A stretch of 64,000 nucleotides of DNA from Hyphomicrobium sp. LHD-15. Its GTDB lineage: Bacteria > Pseudomonadota > Alphaproteobacteria > Rhizobiales > Hyphomicrobiaceae. This document shows, one piece after another, positions 8,070 to 17,680 of this stretch (position 1 is its first letter; every line of letters begins with the position of its first letter). The stretch lies in assembly GCF_031157355.1 (NCBI RefSeq), contig NZ_JAVIFT010000003.1:248001-312000 (forward strand), in the 5' to 3' direction. Below the pieces are notes generated by a model. That model did not search any database and was not told the DNA's origin. It saw only the letters and a list, made by a program, of their open reading frames with translations. The position numbers and the translations under genes were made by a program.

Positions 8070-10151
8070 TTACGCCGCGCGAACCGTGCCGAGGAATTTC
8101 TCGACCTCGCGATGCAGGTTCTGGCTTTCGCCTGCCAGCTGCTTTGCCGACGACAGCACCTGCGACGACGCCGATCCTGTCTGAGCCGCACCCGCGCTCA
8201 CGTCGGTGATGCTGCTGGCCACTTCCGAAGTTCCCTTCGCCGCTTCCATCACGTTGCGGCTGATCTCCTTGGTGGTAGCGTTCTGCTCCTCCACGGCCGC
8301 AGCGATGGCACCTGAGATCTCCGAGATCTTGTTGATGGTGGTCGTGATCTCGCGGATCGCGATGACCGCTTCGCCGGTCGCCGACTGCATGCCTGCAATC
8401 TGCGACCCGATTTCGTGGGTCGCCTTGGAGGTCTGCGCCGCAAGCGCCTTGACCTCTTGTGCAACCACAGCGAAGCCCTTGCCCGCCTCGCCCGCGCGCG
8501 CCGCCTCGATGGTGGCGTTGAGAGCGAGCAGGTTGGTTTGGCCGGCAATGTTGCTGATCAGACTGACCACGTCGCCGATACGGTCTGCAGAGTGCGACAG
8601 CGCATTGACCTGATCGTTGGTGCGTGCGGCCTGGCCAACGGCCTGGCTCGCGATCACGCTGCTTTCCTGAACCTGCCGACTGATTTCGGTAACGGTCGCC
8701 GCAAGCTGCTCCGAAGCAGCCGCAACACCGTCCACGTTTGCCGACGTCTGCTCAGAAGCGGCCGCTGCGCCACTCGAGAGCTGCTGGGTCGTCTCCGCCG
8801 TCCGCGTCAGCGAGCTTGCAGCGAATTCGAGCTGGCTCGCCGTCGAGGATACCGTCTCGACGATGCCGCCAACCGCCCGCTGGAACGCGTCGGCAAGACG
8901 GCGCATCTCGACCTTGCGCTCGGCAGCGAGTGCCTCCTCACGCTCGGCCTTCTCGCTGGCTTCGCGACGTGCCTTGTCTTGCAGGCTGTCGCGCACCCGC
9001 ATCACGGCCTTGCCGATATCGCCGACCTCGTCGGTACGCTCGGCGCCAGGAATGGGAGCTTCGAGGTCGCCTTCCGCCATGCGGTCGAACGAACGCGCAA
9101 GCGTCATCAAAGGCTTGCCGACAAGCACGCTGAGGGCCGCAAACAGAAGCCCGGCGGCGATCAGAACGCAAACTGCCGACAGCGCATACATCGTCGTGCG
9201 CGTCTCGTTCACAGTAGCTTCGAGCGTAGCGACCGGAACCGCGACCACGAGGGCCCAGGAATCCTGCGTAGCGCCCGCCGCGATCGGCGTCGCGAGATAG
9301 CGCCACGCCTGACCATCGGCGCCAACTCCGTCGACGGATACGACCGCCTTGGTATCGATTGCCTGCTTGGCGGCCGCAGCCGACGGAGCGTCCTTGTCGG
9401 CGAGCGGCTTGCCGATAGCGGCATCATCGGGATGCGCGACGGCGACGCCGGCCTGGGATACGAGCGCCACAAACCCGGTCTCGAACGGCTTGATCTGGTG
9501 AAGCGCCGCGTTGAGGCTTCCGAGGCTGATGTCCACGCCACCCACGCCGATCGTCTTTCCGTCGAGCACGATAGGCACGCTGAACGACGAGATAAGCGTC
9601 TCTTTTCCGGCAATCGGATAAAGATAAGGCTCGATCGCAACCGCGCGATTGAGTTTCATCGGGCTGAGATAGTATTCGCCGGCACCCGGCTTGTCGTAAT
9701 CGACGAGAACTTCCCGAACGAGCTTGTCTGCGGGGCGGTTCCAATACGGCAAATAACGGCCCGTCGCATCGTGACCGGCAGCATTTACGAATTCGGAATC
9801 TTTTCCGTCAAGCGCGTTAGGCTCCCAGCCCGTCCACACGCCGAGCAGATCGGCATTCTTTTCAAGAAGGCTTTTCAGAACTTCGTCGAAAACCGCGCGA
9901 TCGCCCATACCCTTGGATTTGAGCGCGGCGCTGACCGTCGAGATATCCTGCGCAACGCGCGCTGCGAGGTCCAGCCGCTTGCTCGCGTCGAGGGCCTGGT
10001 TGTAGGAGATATTATTCTGGATTTCTTTGTTCTGCCTGTCGATCACCTCGCCCGCATTACGCGCGAGAAAATAGGTGCCGACTCCAAAAACCGTGGCGAT
10101 GGCCGCACCGGCGACGAGAGCGATTTTCGTGGAGAGCGAATTGAAGCGCAT
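8070..10151 (-). CDS. Methyl-accepting chemotaxis protein with Cache sensor
   Basis: A 693-residue transmembrane chemoreceptor. From the N-terminus: membrane segment at about 10-30, a periplasmic sensor of about 280 residues with the dCache-like Gly-Gly-Val-Asp-Ile-Ser-Leu strand, a second membrane segment at about 322-344, a HAMP domain, then a long cytoplasmic coiled coil. The kinase-control tip contains [15 protein letters not shown], the signature of the family. Ligand unknown; Cache sensors often bind amino or organic acids. A start at 10190 is also in frame; the ATG at 10151 (Met-Arg-Phe-Asn-Ser-Leu) is preferred because it gives a normal short cytoplasmic N-terminus. No che genes are in the window. 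Confidence 0.92.
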   Translation of the reverse strand: MRFNSLSTKIALVAGAAIATVFGVGTYFLARNAGEVIDRQNKEIQNNISYNQALDASKRLDLAARVAQDISTVSAALKSKGMGDRAVFDEVLKSLLEKNADLLGVWTGWEPNALDGKDSEFVNAAGHDATGRYLPYWNRPADKLVREVLVDYDKPGAGEYYLSPMKLNRAVAIEPYLYPIAGKETLISSFSVPIVLDGKTIGVGGVDISLGSLNAALHQIKPFETGFVALVSQAGVAVAHPDDAAIGKPLADKDAPSAAAAKQAIDTKAVVSVDGVGADGQAWRYLATPIAAGATQDSWALVVAVPVATLEATVNETRTTMYALSAVCVLIAAGLLFAALSVLVGKPLMTLARSFDRMAEGDLEAPIPGAERTDEVGDIGKAVMRVRDSLQDKARREASEKAEREEALAAERKVEMRRLADAFQRAVGGIVETVSSTASQLEFAASSLTRTAETTQQLSSGAAAASEQTSANVDGVAAASEQLAATVTEISRQVQESSVIASQAVGQAARTNDQVNALSHSADRIGDVVSLISNIAGQTNLLALNATIEAARAGEAGKGFAVVAQEVKALAAQTSKATHEIGSQIAGMQSATGEAVIAIREITTTINKISEISGAIAAAVEEQNATTKEISRNVMEAAKGTSEVASSITDVSAGAAQTGSASSQVLSSAKQLAGESQNLHREVEKFLGTVRAA

Positions 10152-10587
10152 GACGGAGACCCCGAACAGAAATGGGTAGAATTTTGTCATGACTAATAAG
10201 AGGGAAAATGCTTAAAAAATAGACAGCGTATTTTTCGCTTGATGTAATTTATTTGAATGAAAATGAAATACGTCAGACGGCAAATTATTTTGAATCTCCC
10301 CTGAGAATGTTTTCAATACACCTTTCTCAAGACATGTTTTGTCGGCAACTTTCCCAAGCGCATTTGCAATGGTCCGCAAATGGCCGCAGCAGCTCAAGTC
10401 CCGAACCCCGGACGCAGCGAAGCCCTGCCCGGCGGCATGCCGCGGCGCCGGCATCCCGATGAGTCACGGCCTGCGCCGCCACGAAGCCACAAAATTACCC
10501 GATGGCACCCCTAGGACGGACGGCGCCGAGGAACATGGCCAAGCCCCGAGTGGGCGACGCACCAAAACAACGCCAAAGGACAACGAC
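10152..10587. other. 436-bp divergent intergenic region
   Basis: Separates the chemoreceptor from the small exported protein gene. The 10200-10350 part is clearly AT-richer than its surroundings and should carry the chemoreceptor promoter. No clear sigma-70 or flagellar-type promoter could be assigned by eye. Confidence 0.5.
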
Positions 10588-10854
10588 ATGCTGAAATCGT
10601 TCATCGCAGCCCTCGCCATCGCGGGCGCCCTGGCCACCTCCTCATTCGCCGCGGATGCACCGAAGGACTCCGACGAATGTCTGAAGAAGGCCATCGACTT
10701 GGCCGAATCCGCCGAGGAGAAGAAGCTGCCCGACGACAAGCTCGCCAAGATCGAGGATCTTTTGACCAAGCTCGAAGGCCATTGCGAGAACAAGCAGTTC
10801 CCGGAAGCAGCCAGCGTCTCGACCGAGATCGAGGGCGTCATCACCGGCAAGTAG
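10588..10854 (+). CDS. Small exported protein, function unknown
   Basis: An 88-residue protein with a clear signal peptide (Met-Leu-Lys-Ser-Phe-Ile-Ala-Ala-Leu-Ala-Ile-Ala-Gly-Ala-Leu-Ala, cleavage after Ser-Phe-Ala). The mature part is about 66 residues, acidic and helical, with two cysteines (in Asp-Glu-Cys-Leu and Gly-His-Cys-Glu) that could form one disulfide. The shape suggests a small periplasmic helical hairpin. AAAGGA at 10575-10580 at ideal spacing fixes the start; an upstream in-frame ATG at 10339 would add a non-signal leader and is not supported. A perfect hairpin follows. Family not recognised. Confidence 0.75.
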   Translation: MLKSFIAALAIAGALATSSFAADAPKDSDECLKKAIDLAESAEEKKLPDDKLAKIEDLLTKLEGHCENKQFPEAASVSTEIEGVITGK

Positions 10855-10903
10855 CCCGGCGTGCGGAACCGCCGCGAGCGGCCGACAAAAAGCTAACAAA
10901 TTC

Positions 10904-10931
10904 AAGAGAGCGGCCCCAGCGCCGCTCTCTT
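10904..10931 (+). terminator. Hairpin terminator after the small exported protein
   Basis: A perfect 11-bp stem (10904-10914 with 10921-10931) and 6-nt loop, 50 bp after the stop codon. The U-tract is short (TTCT), so termination may be moderate. Confidence 0.6.
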
Positions 10932-11218
10932 CTGATTCCAAGATCCCGGGGCCCATGAGACGGTAGGTCGTTTGACAGGCGACCGTTCCTCTCCCATGTT
11001 CCCGGCGCTGACCGTGATCGCGTCGCCCCGACAATCTGGGCATGAATCATGATCTAAATGAATGTCCTGGAGCGCGATTCGGCGGTTGATTCACTCAATC
11101 AAAAGCCATCGCACTCTAATTTCGCCCACTGAACCGTCCCGCGCAACCCGCGTTCGGGACAACCTGAGGTGGATATCGGCGTTCGTGCCGGATCCCGGAA
11201 CGTTCAAGGCCCACATAT
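10932..11218. other. Leader/promoter region of topA
   Basis: 287 bp without a credible gene. It must hold the topA promoter; TTGATT near 11092 is a possible -35 element but no convincing -10 was found. dprA and plsY, which commonly precede topA in related genomes, are absent here. Confidence 0.4.
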
Positions 11219-13963
11219 ATGAACGTCGTTATCGTGGAATCGGCCGCAAAGGCCAAAACCATCAACAAGTACCTCGGCAGCAACTATAAAGTGCTGGCGT
11301 CGTTCGGCCACGTTCGCGATCTGCCGTCGAAGGACGGCTCCGTTGCCCCCGACAAAGACTTCGAGATGACTTGGGAGATCGACAGCGGCTCCCAGAAGAT
11401 CCTGCGTGAGATCACCGAAGCGGTAAAGAACGCCGACAAGCTCATTCTCGCGACCGACCCTGATCGCGAGGGAGAAGCCATTTCCTGGCATCTTTTGGAG
11501 ATCCTTACCCAGAAGAAAGCCATCAAGAAGGGGCTCGCCATCGAGCGCGTCGCCTTCAACGCCGTCACCAAGCAGGCGATCCTCGCCGCCATCGCGGCCC
11601 CCCGCCAGATCGACGAGCCGCTGGTGGACGCCTACCTCGCCCGCCGCGCCCTCGATTATCTCGTGGGCTTCACGCTTTCGCCGGTGCTCTGGCGCAAGCT
11701 GCCCGGCGCCAAGTCCGCCGGCCGCGTGCAGTCCGTGGCGCTCCGCCTCGTCTGCGATCGCGAGGCCGAGATCGAGGCCTTCAGGACCGACGAGTATTGG
11801 AGCATCGAAGCGACCCTCGCGACCAAGGGCAACGAGGAGTTCCCCGCTCGCCTCCAGGCTGTGGAAGGGACCGCGCTCAAAAAGCTCGACATCAAGAACG
11901 AGGCTGACGCCTTCGCCATCAAGCGTTCCATCGAGAAGGGCCAGTTCCGCGTCGTCTCGGTCGAAAGCCGCGACGTGAAACGCAACCCTTATGCGCCGTT
12001 CGCGACCTCCACCTTGCAGATGGACGCCTCCCGCAAGCTCGGCTTCTCCGCCAAGCAGACCATGCAGGTCGCCCAGCGCCTGTATGAAGGCATCGATGTC
12101 GGCGGCGAAACCGTAGGCCTCATCACCTACATGCGAACCGACGGCGTCACCATCATTCCGGAGGCAATCAGCTCGATCCGCGGCCTCATCGCGCGCGACT
12201 ACTCCCAGCGCTACGTCTGCCCCTTCGTGCGCGAGTACAAGACCAAGGCGAAGAACGCCCAGGAAGCGCACGAAGCCATCCGCCCGACCGACGTCTCGCG
12301 CACCCCTCAATCCGTCGCCCGTTATCTCGACAAGGATCAGGCCCGTCTTTACGAGCTGATCTGGAAGCGCGCCGTCGCGAGCCAGATGGCGTCCGCCGAG
12401 TTCAAGCAGACGACAGCCGACATCGAGGTCAAGGGCCGCGACGGCAAGACCTACACGCTGCGCGCCACTGGCTCCGTGGTTCAGTTCGACGGCTTCCTCA
12501 AGGTCTATGACGAAGGCCGTGACGATCGCGTCCGCACGCTCGAGAAGGGCAAGGACGACACCTCCGACGACGAGGATACCAGCCGCCGCCTGCCGTCGCT
12601 TGCGGCCGGCGATGCCGTTTCCGATCGCGCCATCGAAGCCGAGCAGCACTTCACGCAGCCGCCGCCGCGCTATTCGGAAGCCACCCTCGTCAAGAAGATG
12701 GAAGAGCTCGGCATCGGTCGTCCCTCCACCTACGCCTCGACGCTCGCCGTTCTCCAGGAGCGCGACTACGTCAAGATCGACAAGAAGCGCCTGATCCCCG
12801 AGGACAAGGGCCGCCTCGTCATCGCCTTCCTCGAAAGCTTTTTCCGCAAGTACGTCGAATTCGATTTCACCGCCGCTCTCGAAGAGAAGCTCGATCTCAT
12901 TTCATCCGGCGAGATGGAGTACAAAGAGGTGCTGCGCGATTTCTGGCGGGATTTCACCGGCGCCATCGACGGCATCAAGGATCTGCGCGTCGGCGATGTG
13001 CTCGAAGCGCTGAACGAGATGCTTGGCCCGCATATCTTCCCGGCAAAGGAAGACGGATCGGATCCGCGCGCCTGCCCCAAGTGCGGCACCGGCCGCCTCT
13101 CGCTGAAGATCTCCGGTAAGAACGGCGCCTTCATCGGCTGCGGCAACTACCCGGACTGCAAGTACACCCGCCAGCTCACCGGCGAAGCGACCGGCGCGGG
13201 CGGCGATCGCGAGCTTGGCTTCGATCCCGACACCGGCCTGCCGGTGCTGGTCAAGAGCGGCCGCTTCGGTCCCTACCTGCAGCTCGGCGAGGGCGAAGGC
13301 GACGAGAAGCCGAAGCGCTCGTCGATTCCCAAGGGCATCGACGCCGCCACCATCGATTTCGAAAAGGCCATGCAGCTGCTTTCGCTTCCGCGCGAGGTCG
13401 GCATTCATCCCGAAACCGGCACGCCGATCACCGCCGGCCTCGGCCGCTATGGTCCGTTCATCCTGCATGACGGCACCTACGCCAACGTCGACAGCATCGA
13501 GGACGTCTTCACGATCGGCCTCAACCGCGCCGTCACCGTGCTCGCCGAGAAGCGGGCCGGCAAGGCTGGCGGCCGCTTCGGCCGCGCCGCGGTGAAGACC
13601 GTGCTGAAGGATCTCGGCGAGCATCCGGGCGGCGACGGCAAGATCCAGGTTTTGGACGGCAAGTACGGCCCGTATGTGAGCTGGAACAAAGTCAACGCCA
13701 CCGTGCCGAAGGGCATGGAACCGGCGACGCTCACCATCGACGACGCCGTGCGTCTCCTCCAGGAGCGCATCGCCAAGGGCGGCGGCAAGAAACCCGCGAA
13801 AAAGGCGGCGGCCAAACCCAAAGCGAAGTCCAAGTCTGACGACGGCGAGGACGACGCAAAGCCCGCGAAGGCCGCGGCAAAAGCCAAGCCGAAATCCGCA
13901 GCGAGCAAGAAGCCCGCTGCAAAATCGAAGAAAGGCGCAGCCAAGGTCGACGCGGAAGGCTAA
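11219..13963 (+). CDS. topA: DNA topoisomerase I
   Basis: A 914-residue type IA topoisomerase that relaxes negative supercoils. The Toprim domain starts at residue 1 (Val-Glu-Ser, then Asp80-Pro-Asp-Arg-Glu-Gly-Glu). The catalytic tyrosine is Tyr304 in Leu-Ile-Thr-Tyr-Met-Arg-Thr-Asp, and the nearby Ala-His-Glu-Ala-Ile-Arg-Pro-Thr confirms the family. One four-Cys zinc ribbon is visible (Cys-Pro-Lys-Cys ... Cys-Gly ... Cys-Lys), followed by topoisomerase C-terminal repeats and a Lys/Ala-rich tail of about 70 residues, typical of alphaproteobacterial TopA and probably DNA-binding. Confidence 0.97.
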   Translation: MNVVIVESAAKAKTINKYLGSNYKVLASFGHVRDLPSKDGSVAPDKDFEMTWEIDSGSQKILREITEAVKNADKLILATDPDREGEAISWHLLEILTQKKAIKKGLAIERVAFNAVTKQAILAAIAAPRQIDEPLVDAYLARRALDYLVGFTLSPVLWRKLPGAKSAGRVQSVALRLVCDREAEIEAFRTDEYWSIEATLATKGNEEFPARLQAVEGTALKKLDIKNEADAFAIKRSIEKGQFRVVSVESRDVKRNPYAPFATSTLQMDASRKLGFSAKQTMQVAQRLYEGIDVGGETVGLITYMRTDGVTIIPEAISSIRGLIARDYSQRYVCPFVREYKTKAKNAQEAHEAIRPTDVSRTPQSVARYLDKDQARLYELIWKRAVASQMASAEFKQTTADIEVKGRDGKTYTLRATGSVVQFDGFLKVYDEGRDDRVRTLEKGKDDTSDDEDTSRRLPSLAAGDAVSDRAIEAEQHFTQPPPRYSEATLVKKMEELGIGRPSTYASTLAVLQERDYVKIDKKRLIPEDKGRLVIAFLESFFRKYVEFDFTAALEEKLDLISSGEMEYKEVLRDFWRDFTGAIDGIKDLRVGDVLEALNEMLGPHIFPAKEDGSDPRACPKCGTGRLSLKISGKNGAFIGCGNYPDCKYTRQLTGEATGAGGDRELGFDPDTGLPVLVKSGRFGPYLQLGEGEGDEKPKRSSIPKGIDAATIDFEKAMQLLSLPREVGIHPETGTPITAGLGRYGPFILHDGTYANVDSIEDVFTIGLNRAVTVLAEKRAGKAGGRFGRAAVKTVLKDLGEHPGGDGKIQVLDGKYGPYVSWNKVNATVPKGMEPATLTIDDAVRLLQERIAKGGGKKPAKKAAAKPKAKSKSDDGEDDAKPAKAAAKAKPKSAASKKPAAKSKKGAAKVDAEG

Positions 13964-14059
13964 GCTGCACCACGGAATGTGCATCTGCGGTTTCTGTTGG
14001 TCCTGCCGCGCCGGTAGATTAGGAAGAAAAAGGCAAGCCAACGTCATGACCGCCGGCGC

Positions 14060-14782
14060 ATGGGCCAAGATATCGCAACGCTGATCCTTGGCGCCGCGCT
14101 CTCCCTGGGCGCCGCTGCCGGCATCGTTTATCTTCTGACGCGCCTCCTCGCTCCGGCCGAACGGCGCCGGCGCGCAAACGTAAGGCGCGCCTGCCACTCA
14201 CGGATGGCGGCCCGCGGCCGCGCCGCCAAGCTGCCGCGCACATGGGCGAGCGACGGCCTCTCCGGCTACGAGCGCCGCGAGCTTGCGGGTTATCGCCAAG
14301 TGCTGAAAACGACGCTCATCGTGTTCGCCGCCAACTACGCCGTTCTTGCGCTGCTGATGGGCAACTGGGCGGAGATGGCGGGCTATTTCGCGGCAGCGGC
14401 GATCATTCTGGCGATCATCCTCGCTGCGATCTTCTTTAATCAACGCCGCCGCGTGCGCCAATGGATGGCGTCTGCGGCCATCCTGCCGCGGGAGGCCTTC
14501 AACATTATCGCCAACGATCACGGCCTGTTCATCCCCGTCACCACCCGCACGCTGCAGGCCCCGTGGGCGGATTGGCTCATCGTGGGGCTAGACGTCGACG
14601 AGCCGAAAGACGCCGAGAGCGTCTGCACCCGCATGCTACTGTCAACGCGAGAGGAGCCGGCGACGGTCGTCCCGCTTATCGCCTCCACGATCGAGAACGG
14701 CACCGGGCTGCTCGATGTCATCGCGGCCCGCGTCGCGCTGTCGGAAACACCCGTTGCCATGCACCCCGCAGAGAGCCACTAA
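14060..14782 (+). CDS. Conserved-type membrane protein, function unknown
   Basis: A 240-residue protein with three predicted membrane segments (about 7-27, 84-103 and 107-126), a basic loop between the first two and a soluble C-terminal domain of about 110 residues. No motif is recognised. It sits 96 bp after topA and ends 3 bp before the rnr start, so it is probably cotranscribed and translationally coupled with rnr. An earlier ATG at 14046 is out of frame and closes quickly. Confidence 0.75.
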   Translation: MGQDIATLILGAALSLGAAAGIVYLLTRLLAPAERRRRANVRRACHSRMAARGRAAKLPRTWASDGLSGYERRELAGYRQVLKTTLIVFAANYAVLALLMGNWAEMAGYFAAAAIILAIILAAIFFNQRRRVRQWMASAAILPREAFNIIANDHGLFIPVTTRTLQAPWADWLIVGLDVDEPKDAESVCTRMLLSTREEPATVVPLIASTIENGTGLLDVIAARVALSETPVAMHPAESH

Positions 14783-14785
14783 GCC

Positions 14786-17113
14786 ATGGGCAAGAAACCG
14801 AAAGCGAAGCGGCCGCCGGCCAAGGGAGCGAGAAAAGGCTTCCGCATGAAGTCCGCGCCGCGCCGAGGGAGAGACGACGCGCTCCCCTCCCGCGAGGAAA
14901 TCCTGAAATTCCTGCGTGAAAGCGACGGCACCGCCGGCAAGCGCGAGATCGCACGCGCCTTCAACATCAAGGGCGACGCGCGCGTTGCCCTGAAGCGTCT
15001 GCTGTCCGAGATGGCCGAGGAAGGCTCGCTCTCGGGCTCGCGGAAAGATCTGCGCGAGGCCGGCAAGCTGCCGCCCGTCACCGTGCTCGAGGTTACAGGC
15101 CGCGACAACGACGGCGACCTCATTGCGCATCCGGCCGTCTGGAGCGCCGACGACGGCGAAGCACCCAGCATCCTCGTCCTCACCCACCGCGCCCGCGGCG
15201 AAGAGCGCGACGCCGCAATCGGTGTCGGCGACCGTATCCTCGCCCGCATCACCCGCCTTGAAGAGCCGGACGTCGAAGGCCATCGCTACGAGGCCGAAGC
15301 CATCAAAGTGCTCCCGCGCGACAAGCGGCGCATGCTCGGCATCTATCGCGCCCGCAGCGGTGGCGGCGGAACCATCGAGCCCGTCGATCGCCGCGAGCTT
15401 CGCGCCTGGCAGGTCCGCACCGGCAACGACGGCAACGCCAAGGACGGCGACCTCGTCCGCTTCGATCTCTCGGCCCGCAATCGCCAGTCGGTTTCCGAAG
15501 CCCGCGTGCTCGAAAGCCTCGGCAACCCGCATGATCAGCGCAAGATCAGCCTTATTGCCGTCCACGCACACGGCATCCCGGACGACTTCCCCGCGCCCGT
15601 CGTCGCGGAAAGCGAGGCGCTCGAACCGTACGCATTCAACTCCGATGATGGCCGCACCGACCTGCGCGCCATTCCCCTGCTGACCATCGACCCCATCGAC
15701 GCCCGCGACCACGACGACGCCGTCTTCGCCGAACCCGATACCGATCCGAGAAACAGCGGCGGCTTCATCGTCATCGTCGCCATCGCCGACGTCGCCCATT
15801 ACGTGCGCTCGGGTAGCCGCCTCGACAAGGAAGCCCAGCTCCGCGGCAACTCGGTCTACTTCCCCGATCGCGTCGTCCCGATGCTGCCCGAACGCATCTC
15901 GAACAATCTCTGCTCGCTGCGTGAAGGCGAAGAACGCCCCTGCCTCGCCGTGCGCATGATTTTCAATGCCGCCGGCGAAAAGCGCCGCCACGCGTTCATG
16001 CGCGCCGTGATGAGAAGCCCGGCCAAGCTCAGCTATCAGGAAGCCCAGGCTGCCATCGACGGCAACGTCAGCGAAAAGTGCGCTCCGTTGATGAACCACG
16101 CGCTCCGTCCGCTCTGGCAGGCTTATGCCGCTCTCTCACGCGCCCGCGACGTGCGCCAGCCGCTCGATCTCGATCTGCCGGAACGCAAGATCCTGCTCGA
16201 CAAGGAAGGGCGCGTCGACCGCGTCGTCGTTCCCGAACGCCTCGACGCGCACCGGCTGATCGAAGAGTTCATGATCCAGGCCAACGTCGCCGCTGCCGAA
16301 ACGCTGGAGCAGTCGAAGACGCCCCTCGTCTACCGAACCCACGACGAGCCGTCGAAGGAGAAGCTCAAGGCGCTGCGCGATTTCCTCGAAACCTTGGATT
16401 TCAAGTTGCCCGCGAGCACGGGCCTCAGGCCCGAGGCCTTCAACAAGATCCTGGCGCGCGCCAAGACGCTGCCGGTGCCCGAGCTCGTCAACGAAGTCAT
16501 CTTGCGTTCGCAAGCTCAGGCCGAATACACGCCCGGCAACATCGGCCACTTCGGACTGAACCTCGCGAAGTACGCGCACTTCACCTCGCCGATCCGGCGC
16601 TATGCCGATCTCATCGTGCATCGCGCGTTGATCCGCGCCTTGAAGCTCGGCGCAGGCGGCCTCGAGGATCAGGAGGCTCTGCGCCTCACCGACACCGCGA
16701 AGGAGATTTCCGACGCCGAGCGCCGCGCCATGGCCGCCGAGCGCGAGACGACGGATCGGCTGATCGCGGCCCACCTCGCGGATCGCCTCAGCGCAACGTT
16801 CGAAGGCCGCATCGCCGGCGTCACGCGTTCGGGGCTATTCGTGAAGCTCAAGGAAACCGGCGCCGACGGCTTCATCCCGGTCTCGACGCTCGGACAGGAT
16901 TTCTACACCTACATCGAGGAAGCCCACGCGCTCTCGGGCAGCCGCACCGGCGAGACTTACCAGCTCGGCGATGCCGTGACCGTCCGCCTGGTCGAGGCGA
17001 TCCCGACCGCGGGCGCGCTTCGCTTCGAGATGCTGACGCCGGGCAAGAAGGGCAGCTTCGCTCACCTCAAGGGCGCCCACAAATTCCGCCGCCGCCCCGG
17101 CCGGCGCCGATAA
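14786..17113 (+). CDS. rnr: Ribonuclease R (exoribonuclease II family)
   Basis: A 775-residue 3'-to-5' exoribonuclease that degrades structured RNA. Order: basic N-terminus, winged-helix region (about 35-95), cold-shock OB domains (about 95-280), RNB catalytic domain from about 290, and a C-terminal S1 domain from about 665, ending in a basic tail. The RNB metal site is visible as Asp305-Ala-Arg-Asp-His-Asp-Asp311, with Tyr-Phe-Pro-Asp-Arg-Val-Val-Pro-Met-Leu-Pro downstream. The S1 domain and length favour RNase R over RNase II. Position between topA and DUF983 is conserved in Rhizobiales. Confidence 0.96.
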   Translation: MGKKPKAKRPPAKGARKGFRMKSAPRRGRDDALPSREEILKFLRESDGTAGKREIARAFNIKGDARVALKRLLSEMAEEGSLSGSRKDLREAGKLPPVTVLEVTGRDNDGDLIAHPAVWSADDGEAPSILVLTHRARGEERDAAIGVGDRILARITRLEEPDVEGHRYEAEAIKVLPRDKRRMLGIYRARSGGGGTIEPVDRRELRAWQVRTGNDGNAKDGDLVRFDLSARNRQSVSEARVLESLGNPHDQRKISLIAVHAHGIPDDFPAPVVAESEALEPYAFNSDDGRTDLRAIPLLTIDPIDARDHDDAVFAEPDTDPRNSGGFIVIVAIADVAHYVRSGSRLDKEAQLRGNSVYFPDRVVPMLPERISNNLCSLREGEERPCLAVRMIFNAAGEKRRHAFMRAVMRSPAKLSYQEAQAAIDGNVSEKCAPLMNHALRPLWQAYAALSRARDVRQPLDLDLPERKILLDKEGRVDRVVVPERLDAHRLIEEFMIQANVAAAETLEQSKTPLVYRTHDEPSKEKLKALRDFLETLDFKLPASTGLRPEAFNKILARAKTLPVPELVNEVILRSQAQAEYTPGNIGHFGLNLAKYAHFTSPIRRYADLIVHRALIRALKLGAGGLEDQEALRLTDTAKEISDAERRAMAAERETTDRLIAAHLADRLSATFEGRIAGVTRSGLFVKLKETGADGFIPVSTLGQDFYTYIEEAHALSGSRTGETYQLGDAVTVRLVEAIPTAGALRFEMLTPGKKGSFAHLKGAHKFRRRPGRRR

Positions 17114-17240
17114 CCAAACGCCACGAACAAAGCGCCCCGGGATCATGCCACGTTGAGCCGGCACCCGATCGCGCTTAAGTCCAGAAGCAGCACCGGGCCC
17201 CATCAGCGAGGCCCTCGCCCCGATCCGAGGAGATCGCGCC

Positions 17241-17660
17241 ATGATCGAAATCGAAACCGCGCCACGACGCGAGGTACCGGCTGCGATCCTGAACGGCCTC
17301 AAGCAGAAGTGCCCAGCCTGCGGCCGCGGCGCGCTCTATAAAAAGTACCTGAAGGTCGCCGACCTTTGCCCCGCCTGCGGCGAGGAACTGCATCATCAGC
17401 GCGCCGATGACGCCCCACCCTATTTCACCATGGTCATCGTGGCTCACGTCGTTGTTGCCGGCGTCCTCTTGCTCGAGCAGGCTTATGCGCCACCGAGCTG
17501 GGTTCACCTCACGATCTGGCTGCCCATGGTCGTGATCATGAGCCTATGGCTGCTGCCACGCGTAAAGGGCGCCCTGATTGGCCTGCAATGGGCGCTCCGG
17601 ATGCACGGCTTCGGGGGGATGGCTGATGAGCCACCGCCCCTCGATCCGCCCCAGTCGTGA
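17241..17660 (+). CDS. DUF983 membrane protein with two zinc knuckles
   Basis: A 139-residue protein of the DUF983 family. The N-terminal part has two CxxC pairs (Cys24/Cys27 and Cys43/Cys46) that can form one zinc ribbon, followed by two membrane segments (about residues 62-80 and 88-107). GAGGAG lies 8 bp before the ATG. The gene is a constant neighbour of rnr and the NUDIX gene in Rhizobiales. No biochemical role is known for the family. Confidence 0.9.
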   Translation: MIEIETAPRREVPAAILNGLKQKCPACGRGALYKKYLKVADLCPACGEELHHQRADDAPPYFTMVIVAHVVVAGVLLLEQAYAPPSWVHLTIWLPMVVIMSLWLLPRVKGALIGLQWALRMHGFGGMADEPPPLDPPQS

Positions 17661-17680
17661 TCGACGGCAGAAGCAAGACA

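Noticed and set aside
8415-10196. Plus-strand frame opposite the chemoreceptor
   Set aside because: Shadow of the chemoreceptor coding strand; no ribosome site or domain.
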